NCBI GenBank assembly: GCA_030065755.1
Contig: JASJDA010000018.1
Location: 1 to 58,195 of the forward strand
Direction: 5' to 3'
Source: Prochloraceae cyanobacterium
GTDB taxonomy: Bacteria > Cyanobacteriota > Cyanobacteriia > Cyanobacteriales > JASJDA01
DNA: 58,195 nucleotides
Of this stretch, positions 52,734 to 58,195 are shown in pieces. The translations under genes were made by a program, and so were the position numbers. Below the pieces are notes generated by a model. That model had not been told where the DNA came from. It made no database searches and saw only the letters and a program-made list of their open reading frames with translations. Positions within the stretch are counted from its first letter, which is position 1. Each line of letters begins with the position of its first letter.

Positions 52734-54008
52734 ATGTCCGATCGATATCGTCGTATAAGTTATGCTGTCTGGGAAATTACTTTAAAGTGTAATCTCGCCT
52801 GTAGCCACTGTGGCTCTCGTGCTGGCACAGCCCGTAACCAAGAACTTTCTACAGAAGAAGCCCTCAATGTCGTCGAGCAGTTAGCTGAAGTTGGTATTAC
52901 AGAAGTCACTTTAATTGGTGGTGAAGCTTTTATGCGTCCTGACTGGTTAACTATCGCTAAAGCCATCTCTGACGCTGGAATGAGGTGTACTATGACCACG
53001 GGAGGGTTTGGTATTTCCTTAGAAACAGCACGGCGTATGAAAGATGCAGGATTGGCTCTAGTTAGTATTTCCATAGATGGCTTAGAAGCAATCCACGATC
53101 GCTTGAGGGGCAAAAAAGGTTCCTGGCAATCTGCATTCAAAACTATGAGTCATTTCCGAGAAGTCGGCTTGCCTTTTGCCTGCAATACCCAGATTAATCG
53201 CTTATCTGCTCCACAATTTCCCCTAATTTACGAACGAATTCGCGATGCTGGTGTTGTAGCATGGCAAATACAGCTCACGGTGCCAATGGGAAATGCTGCC
53301 GATAATGCAGATATTCTTCTTCAACCCTACGAACTGTTGGATTTATACCCGATGTTGGCTCGCGTCGTCAGTCGCGCTCGACGAGAAGGGGTTGAAGTTT
53401 TTCCTGGCAATAATATTGGCTATTATGGCCCCTACGAACGATTGCTGAGAGGACAGGGAGAAGAATGGAGTTTCTGGCAAGGCTGCGGTGCTGGACTCAA
53501 TACCCTAGGATTGGAAGCCGATGGCACGGTTAAAGGTTGTCCTTCCCTACCTACTTCTGCCTACGCTGGTGGCAACATTCGCGATCGCTCTTTGAGAGAG
53601 ATTATCGATCGAGCAGAAGAACTTCGCTTTAATCTTAAAGCAGGTACTGCGGAAGGAACAGACCACATGTGGGGCTTTTGCAAAACTTGTGAGTTTGCCC
53701 AACTGTGCCGAGGAGGTTGTTCTTGGACAGCACACGTATTTTTCGATCGCAGAGGAAACAATCCTTACTGTCATCACCGAGCTCTCGCTCGAGCTGAAAG
53801 AGGACTGCGCGAGCGAGTCTATCCCAAAAGAGCAGCTGCGGGGTTGCCTTTCGACAACGGAGAGTTTGCTATTATCGAAGAGCCAATAAATGCTCCTTGG
53901 CCGCAAAACGATCCCCTTCATTTTAGTGCCCATCGCATTCAGTGGCCCGAAGGTTGGGAAGACGAACCAGAAATAGTTTTACCAGTGATGGTACAAAGTG
54001 CCCGCTAA
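52734..54008 (+). CDS. SPASM-domain radical SAM peptide maturase (splicease-like)
   Basis: A 424-aa radical SAM enzyme. The [4Fe-4S] motif is C19-x3-C23-x2-C26 (LKCNLACSHCGSRAG), with the SAM-binding GGEA nearby. The C-terminal SPASM region has GCGAGLNTLGLEADGTVKGC, C-x2-C-x5-C-x3-C (CKTCEFAQLCRGGC) and a final YC for auxiliary clusters. The N-terminus and layout resemble the nif11-class maturases that include the cyanobacterial splicease PlpX, which excises tyramine at X-Tyr-Gly. That assignment is by memory of the family. The substrates are probably the twin precursors just upstream, whose cores contain IYG and PYG. Confidence 0.85.
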   Translation: MSDRYRRISYAVWEITLKCNLACSHCGSRAGTARNQELSTEEALNVVEQLAEVGITEVTLIGGEAFMRPDWLTIAKAISDAGMRCTMTTGGFGISLETARRMKDAGLALVSISIDGLEAIHDRLRGKKGSWQSAFKTMSHFREVGLPFACNTQINRLSAPQFPLIYERIRDAGVVAWQIQLTVPMGNAADNADILLQPYELLDLYPMLARVVSRARREGVEVFPGNNIGYYGPYERLLRGQGEEWSFWQGCGAGLNTLGLEADGTVKGCPSLPTSAYAGGNIRDRSLREIIDRAEELRFNLKAGTAEGTDHMWGFCKTCEFAQLCRGGCSWTAHVFFDRRGNNPYCHHRALARAERGLRERVYPKRAAAGLPFDNGEFAIIEEPINAPWPQNDPLHFSAHRIQWPEGWEDEPEIVLPVMVQSAR

Positions 54009-54043
54009 AATGCCTAAATTTTTCTTAAAAAAAGGAGCGATCG

Positions 54044-54280
54044 ATGAAAGAAAATGCTCAGATATTTAACAAAAATACTGCAAAACTCTCAGAATCTCGC
54101 GAAGCAATTTTGCCTCGCTATCCTTGGGAAAACAACCAAAAAGCTTGGCTAAAACAAATAATTAAAACTAAGAAAGCTCTCGAAAAAGCTGAGAAAAAAG
54201 CCTTAGGACAAATAGAACCCATATCAATTTTACAGAAACACAAAGCTAGCCTCTACGTAAAATCGAGCGATAAAATTTAA
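54044..54280 (+). CDS. small basic protein downstream of the radical SAM gene
   Basis: A 78-aa lysine-rich protein with AAAGGAG 6 bp before its ATG, 35 bp after the radical SAM stop, so certainly co-transcribed. The central region (WLKQIIKTKKALEKAEKKAL) should be helical. No cysteine, signal peptide or known domain is present. Characterised splicease systems need a small partner protein. This gene is in the right place for that, but I cannot show homology. Confidence 0.65.
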   Translation: MKENAQIFNKNTAKLSESREAILPRYPWENNQKAWLKQIIKTKKALEKAEKKALGQIEPISILQKHKASLYVKSSDKI

Positions 54281-54621
54281 CTTTGCAAGTCGGAACTAGC
54301 CGTAATATAAACTAGGTGGATAGAATATTAACTATTAACTCATTACTGGTGGCAGTAATGAGTAGTTTGTATTTAGACTAGATCGACTCCACAATAGCTA
54401 ATGTTAGCCTTCGATCGCTTCACAGAAGTCGATAGCTTTAAATAATAGGTTGGTCCCTTCGTTCCAAAATTCAGTCAGGATTCTCACTCTCCCCTACTTT
54501 TTGAAAAGCCTTTTGGAAGTTTTAAGGAATACGCGATCGCTATTCTCAATAGCCGGAGCTAAGATAAATAATAGATTGTATAGATTTGTGTAGCCTGTCT
54601 AGGCATAGTAGAGAAGTATAT
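54281..54621. other. intergenic end of the RiPP island
   Basis: The gap contains the terminator at 54339-54362. AT-rich sequence with HIP1 sites then runs up to the ABC ATPase gene, without a convincing ORF. An in-frame TTG codon at 54586 could extend that gene but lacks a ribosome-binding site. Confidence 0.4.
54339..54362 (+). terminator. intrinsic terminator after the radical SAM operon
   Basis: A perfect 10-bp stem (CTCATTACTG at 54339-54348 with 54353-54362, loop GTGG) is followed by TAGTTTGTATTT. It marks the likely 3' end of the RiPP island. Confidence 0.7.
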
Positions 54622-55641
54622 ATGACTTCCGCAGTTTCGATCGAAAACTTAAACAAGAGCTACGGCACGACTGTTGCTGTAAAAGATATATCCTTTAAAG
54701 TAGAACCAGGTGAAATTTTCGGACTGCTCGGCCCTAATGGTGCTGGTAAAACCACAACTATTCGCTGTTTGTGTACTCTAGCAAAACCTGATGCTGGTAA
54801 AGTAGAAGTCTGCGGAATATCGGTACTAGAGAACCCGAGGGCTGTAAGACAACGACTTGGTTATGTAGCACAGGAAGTAGCTCTAGATAAAATACTCACA
54901 GGTCGAGAATTGCTAGAGTTACAAGCGGCACTGTATCACCTCGGTAGTTCTGCTGCCAAGGAAAGAATTAATCAATTGCTGCAATTGCTTGGTTTAGAAG
55001 AATATGCCGATCGCAAGACAGGTACTTATTCTGGCGGTTTGCGCAAGCGTCTAGATTTAGCTGCTGGTTTACTCCACCAACCAGACGTATTGGTTTTAGA
55101 CGAACCTACAGTCGGTTTAGATATCGAAAGCCGCTTTATTGTTTGGGATTTCCTGCGTAAATTGCGAGAAGCAGGAACAACAGTACTAATTACTAGCCAT
55201 TATCTCGAAGAAATTGACGCTTTAGCAAACAGATTAGCAATAATCGATCGAGGAGTAGTAATTGCAGAAGGTAGTCCTTCCCAATTAAAAGATCGTTTAG
55301 GAGGCGATCGGGTCACTCTGCGCATTCGAGAATTTTCACCCGAACAAGAAGCTCAAAAAGCCAGGGAAATTTTGCAAAATCTCCCCTTTGTCGAAAACGT
55401 TATTATCAATAACTCTCAAGGAAATTCTCTCAATCTGGTAGTAACCCGTGGAAATAGTTCTCTGAGCAAAATCGAGCAAACTCTAGAACAAATAGGTTTA
55501 CCCACCTTCAGTATTGCCCAATCTCGACCCAGTCTCGATGACGTTTACCTAGCCGCGACAGGTCGCACTCTGATGGATGCAGAATTAGCAGCAGCAGGGA
55601 CTCGCGATTTGAAAGCGGAGAAAAAACAGCAGATGAAATAA
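54622..55641 (+). CDS. ABC transporter ATP-binding protein, DrrA-like
   Basis: A 339-aa ATPase of ABC-2 type exporters. Walker A GPNGAGKT lies near residues 39-46, the signature SGGLRKRLDLA follows, then Walker B VLVLDEPTVGLD and switch His in TSHYLEE. A C-terminal extension (GDRVTLRIREF and later) is typical of DrrA-like subunits. I start at ATG 54622, which gives MTSAVSIENLNKSYG. It pairs with the permease gene 43 bp downstream. The substrate is unknown; such pairs export drugs, lipids or glycolipids in cyanobacteria. It lies beyond the RiPP terminator and is probably a separate unit. Confidence 0.88.
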   Translation: MTSAVSIENLNKSYGTTVAVKDISFKVEPGEIFGLLGPNGAGKTTTIRCLCTLAKPDAGKVEVCGISVLENPRAVRQRLGYVAQEVALDKILTGRELLELQAALYHLGSSAAKERINQLLQLLGLEEYADRKTGTYSGGLRKRLDLAAGLLHQPDVLVLDEPTVGLDIESRFIVWDFLRKLREAGTTVLITSHYLEEIDALANRLAIIDRGVVIAEGSPSQLKDRLGGDRVTLRIREFSPEQEAQKAREILQNLPFVENVIINNSQGNSLNLVVTRGNSSLSKIEQTLEQIGLPTFSIAQSRPSLDDVYLAATGRTLMDAELAAAGTRDLKAEKKQQMK

Positions 55642-55684
55642 GGTAGTCTCTGCAGTTGTCAATTTTGAGAATAACAAAAAGACT

Positions 55685-56581
55685 ATGACTCAGACAATAA
55701 CACCATCCAATTTAAAAGCTACTTTATCCCCTAAAACAATTGTTCGCGATCGAGTAGAGGAATCTACAAATCCTGTAGCTGAATTTATCCAAGAAACCCT
55801 AGCTTTAACCAAGCGCTTGTTTATTCAACTGCAACGTCGTCCCTCTACTCTGATTGCAGGAGTAATACAACCCATGATGTGGTTGCTCTTGTTTGGTGCA
55901 TTATTTTACAATGCTCCCCAAGGACTATTCGGGGAAGAGATGAGCTACGGTAAGTTTTTGGCTCCTGGGGTGATTGTCTTTACTGCCTTTTCTGGAGCGT
56001 TGAATGCTGGATTACCCGTGATGTTCGATCGCGAATTTGGCTTTCTCAATCGCTTGTTAGTAGCTCCTTTGGCTTCTCGATTTTCGATCGTAGCTGCATC
56101 CACTATATATATTATTTCCCTTGCTTTTCTTCAAAGTCTAGCAATTGTGGGTGCTGCAGCTTTGTTAGGAGCAGGTTTGCCAAATGCAGCCGGTTTAGGC
56201 GCGATCGCAGCGATCGTCTTCCTAATTGTCTTGGGTGTAACTGCTTTGAGTCTCGGTTTAGCTTTTGCTCTCCCAGGACACATCGAGCTAATTGCAGTTA
56301 TATTCGTGACTAATTTGCCTTTACTTTTTGCTAGCACCGCTCTGGCTCCTCTATCCTTTATGGCAGAATGGTTGCAAGTAATAGCTTCTCTCAATCCTTT
56401 AACCTACGCTATTGAGCCAATTCGCTATATCTATTTAAATAATGATTGGGCAATTTCTAGCGTGGTGATGGAAGCTCCCTGGGGTAGTATTAATTTTGGT
56501 GGCGTTTTGTCCATATTGTTGGCTTTTGATGCTTTAGTATTATTGTTAATTCAACCTTTACTGCGTCGGCGTTTTTCCTAG
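55685..56581 (+). CDS. ABC-2 type permease, DrrB-like
   Basis: A 298-aa membrane protein with six predicted helices: VIQPMMWLLLFGALFY, GVIVFTAFSGALNAGLPVMF, and four more up to GGVLSILLAFDALVLLLIQP. The ABC-2 signature region is LNPLTYAIEPIR. The N-terminal 35 residues are cytosolic. It forms the transporter with the preceding ATPase. Length and order match the DrrB family. The next gene starts 23 bp after its stop, so all three may be one operon. Confidence 0.87.
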   Translation: MTQTITPSNLKATLSPKTIVRDRVEESTNPVAEFIQETLALTKRLFIQLQRRPSTLIAGVIQPMMWLLLFGALFYNAPQGLFGEEMSYGKFLAPGVIVFTAFSGALNAGLPVMFDREFGFLNRLLVAPLASRFSIVAASTIYIISLAFLQSLAIVGAAALLGAGLPNAAGLGAIAAIVFLIVLGVTALSLGLAFALPGHIELIAVIFVTNLPLLFASTALAPLSFMAEWLQVIASLNPLTYAIEPIRYIYLNNDWAISSVVMEAPWGSINFGGVLSILLAFDALVLLLIQPLLRRRFS

Positions 56582-56604
56582 AAATAGATCCCGACCAATT
56601 GGCT

Positions 56605-56949
56605 ATGGATGCTAACTTGAAAAACTTTACCACCAAACCACTGGTAATTACTCTCAGTCTCAGTCTGGGGATAGGATTGAGCCTTATTTTTAGCAATAAG
56701 CAATCTGCTTTGGCTCAATCGCAAGATCCTCAATACCAATCTAACGAGCAGAATGTTCTTTATGAAACCCCTGGTAATATTAATCCCCACGACCTAATGC
56801 ACCGCTCTGTTTTAGGCCCAAGTCGCGATGCTCGAGAGTTTCATGAAAATACAGGGGAAAATATTGAGAATGCAGCTACTGAGTTTAAGCGTCAAAGAGA
56901 AAGATTGCTTAACCTTCAATTTCCTAGCGAACCAGAAAATAACAATTAA
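56605..56949 (+). CDS. small exported or membrane-anchored protein
   Basis: A 114-aa protein. A hydrophobic segment (PLVITLSLSLGIGLSLIF) followed by SNKQSALAQSQ gives a plausible signal peptide with cleavage after ALA. The mature part is polar and contains HDLMHRSVLGPSRDAREF, then a helical charged stretch. ATG 56605 is preferred over an upstream in-frame TTG. No family is recognised. Its position 23 bp after the ABC-2 permease gene suggests a periplasmic partner of that transporter. Confidence 0.65.
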   Translation: MDANLKNFTTKPLVITLSLSLGIGLSLIFSNKQSALAQSQDPQYQSNEQNVLYETPGNINPHDLMHRSVLGPSRDAREFHENTGENIENAATEFKRQRERLLNLQFPSEPENNN

Positions 56950-56982
56950 TTGTCTTTTTTTGACTAGATTTTAATTAGTAAG

Positions 56983-57010
56983 GGTAGTTTAAAAACTACC
57001 TCTATTTTTT
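56983..57010 (+). terminator. intrinsic terminator of the ABC exporter operon
   Basis: An 8-bp stem (GGTAGTTT at 56983-56990 with 56993-57000, loop AA) is followed by TCTATTTTTT, a canonical hairpin plus T tract. Confidence 0.8.
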
Positions 57011-57172
57011 AGATGTTTATCATATTTTTTGGGAAAATTATATTAATTCTAGAAATTATTTGCTATTTCTTCGTTGATAACATTTTTCGGCAATAACCAT
57101 ACCTTTTTGCCAAATTATTAAGTCTTTAAAGTCTTTTATTTCTGACATTGTTTTTAATTTGATCTTCTTACT

Positions 57173-57200
57173 TTTGCCTTTTGCCTTTTGCCTTTTGCCT
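57173..57200. repeat. TTTTGCC simple tandem repeat
   Basis: Consecutive TTTTGCC units, a common low-complexity repeat in cyanobacterial intergenic DNA. No function is implied. Confidence 0.8.
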
Positions 57201-57292
57201 CAAACAAAACCTTAATTTAGCATAGCAAGTTCCGAAGAACCGAAATTTGTCAGTCAAAGGGGTATGGAACCCCCTTGATGTACTCCAACCCT

Positions 57293-57787
57293 CTAACCTT
57301 TAGAGTAGAGGGCTAAAGAGCGAACTAATTCGGCTTGAAATTCTTCTGAGAGTCTTCTGAGCTTTTCAAGATCTTCTCGTAACACTGCTTCGCTAGCAGC
57401 AATCCAACGCTCGATCTGATTCATACAAGCGTTCAAACCAGCAGCAAATTCCCAACGAGTTAAAGCGCGGTTTCCTCGGAAGGTGCGATCGGGATAACCT
57501 GCTATACAGCCATAACGCTCCACCAAACTCCGCAGTGCTTCAAATGCCCAGTCTCCTGGTGAAACGTCTGTTAATTGAAAGACGTTAACTATTTGTTCTT
57601 GCGCATTAGTGCTGATTCTAGTTGTAATACTTCCGCCGCGATCGCGCGATAATGAAAATTTGTTTATAGCCGATCTAGCCTCAAAAACCTGGCGTGTTTT
57701 TAGGAGCGATCGCAAATAATCCCAATTTTCAAGCTGTATGGCCGCTAGATTCCCTCTAGATACTTTTTCGGCAAGCCCTAAAATCAA
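57293..57787 (-). pseudogene. fragment of an SLH/OprB-type porin gene
   Basis: The ORF has no ATG near its start. Its central part is the SLH module of cyanobacterial OprB porins: LTDVSPGDWAFEALRSLVER, YGCIAGYPD, TFRGNRALTRWEFAAGLNAC, then the coiled-coil start NQIERWIAASEAVLRED. The intact family continues into a beta-barrel of several hundred residues; here a stop follows at once. The first 70 residues do not resemble the signal peptide and lead of a porin. It is a remnant truncated at both ends. Confidence 0.75.
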
Positions 57788-57873
57788 CTGCTTAATGCAA
57801 GGGAAAGAAGTCGAAGCCTATTAGAATAGAAGTAAGAAAACTATTCTCCTGCGTCAATGGGGAGATAACTACT

Positions 57874-58056
57874 ATGTCTGTCCTGCTGTTTACAGATCCT
57901 TTGACTTATATAATCGTTCAAACCTGTCTTTTAACGATCGTTTTGTTAACGGTATTTTTGACCAATTCCTCCCACTCTCATGAAAAACCTCAACCAACAG
58001 AAGAACTTCGCTCTCAAGAACACGACAATCATTCCTTAGACCGCGCTACAGTTTAA
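57874..58056 (+). CDS. small membrane protein (60 aa)
   Basis: Starts with ATG preceded by GGGGAG at good spacing. Residues about 10-31 are hydrophobic (LTYIIVQTCLLTIVLLTVFL), followed by a hydrophilic tail rich in His, Glu and Gln. It is probably a single-pass membrane protein. No family is recognised. A hairpin terminator-like structure lies about 30 bp after its stop. Confidence 0.55.
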   Translation: MSVLLFTDPLTYIIVQTCLLTIVLLTVFLTNSSHSHEKPQPTEELRSQEHDNHSLDRATV

Positions 58057-58084
58057 TCATGAAGACCTCACGGGAGTTTGGAAA

Positions 58085-58104
58085 CCCCTATTTTTAAATA
58101 GGGG
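58085..58104 (+). terminator. terminator-like hairpin after the 60-aa ORF
   Basis: A 9-bp stem (CCCCTATTT at 58085-58093 with 58096-58104) has a 2-nt TT loop. It is followed by AAGTAC and AAAAAG, not by a T tract, so it may be an mRNA stabiliser instead. Confidence 0.5.
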
Positions 58105-58117
58105 GAAGTACAAAAAG

Positions 58118-58195
58118 TTCATTTTTATTAGGGAAGTCTTCATCAGCAGTTCAGTTATATACGAAGCAATAAAGTTATCGTTAAAAGACTTCCCT
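58118..58195 (+). repeat. structured palindromic repeat, copy 2 (cut by the window end)
   Basis: Begins TTCATTTTTATTAGGGAAG and, after about 50 nt, reaches the complementary AAGACTTCCCT at the window edge. It aligns along its whole length with the minus strand of 36-126. At two arm positions a base change is matched by a change in the partner, so the pairing is preserved. AAGTTATCG in the middle is also shared. Confidence 0.7.

Larger units (their letters stand above)
56950..57292. other. intergenic region between convergent units
   Basis: The gap contains the intrinsic terminator at 56983-57000 and a run of TTTTGCC units at about 57173-57200, a simple repeat common in cyanobacteria. No ORF has a start and ribosome-binding site. 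Confidence 0.5.

Overview
The window is cyanobacterial chromosome. Palindromic GCGATCGC/CGATCG sites are frequent. RpaA, CysH with its ECGMHL end, and an OprB-type SLH porin relic are all of cyanobacterial type. The DNA is AT-rich by eye. A unicellular, pleurocapsalean or filamentous genome is possible, but the genus cannot be read from the sequence.

Layout. (1) 1-5.4 kb, housekeeping: fabG is interrupted by a group II intron that runs off the left edge; then a thioredoxin, a small FHA protein, cysH, rplI and gloB. (2) 5.5-17.8 kb, an exopolysaccharide/glycan locus: galE, a GT4 glycosyltransferase and an MsbA/HepA-like exporter on the plus strand. These face a minus-strand run of pyruvyl-transferase-like protein, GT61, an exported 14-Asp-box (BNR/YCF48-like) protein, sulfotransferase, GT4 and another glycosyltransferase. 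(3) 18.2-24.3 kb, regulators: rpaA, a 1256-aa HTH/NB-ARC/14xWD40 STAND protein, and a MinD/ParA-like ATPase. (4) 24.4-54.3 kb, a large RiPP (ribosomally made, modified peptide) island. It holds a complete NHLM-type export machine (HECTH zincin-like protein, tandem cNMP-binding protein, HlyD-like adaptor, C39-peptidase ABC transporter, second ABC transporter). It also holds an FHA-GAF regulator, four intact precursor genes with Nif11 or nitrile-hydratase-like leaders ending in Gly-Gly, and one decayed precursor. The maturation genes are a LanM-like synthetase, two MBL-fold proteins, an FkbM methyltransferase-2OG/Fe(II) oxygenase fusion, two large unrecognised proteins, a glycosyltransferase, an AKR-fold protein, a SPASM radical SAM enzyme and a small partner. 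A TOMM cyclodehydratase/dehydrogenase has collapsed into a pseudogene. (5) 54.6-58.2 kb: a DrrAB-like ABC exporter, a small exported protein, an OprB porin fragment, a small membrane protein, and a structured repeat that also occurs inside the intron at the left end.

Most interesting reading. The LanM-like enzyme keeps its dehydratase/kinase motifs, but its LanC-like half has lost the active-site His (H to Q897) and two of three zinc ligands (C to A955, H to W1001). No precursor in the window contains a cysteine. Together this suggests a lanthipeptide-derived pathway that dehydrates Ser/Thr without forming thioether rings, followed by unusual tailoring (MBL, toroid-like, FkbM-2OG). A second arm pairs twin nitrile-hydratase-leader precursors, whose cores share a YGxAPW motif, with a radical SAM enzyme of the type that performs tyramine-excising splicing. 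An 11-bp-period direct-repeat promoter element of the CCTGAA type lies 60-70 bp upstream of two live precursors and of the dead one. It ties the two arms into one probable regulon.
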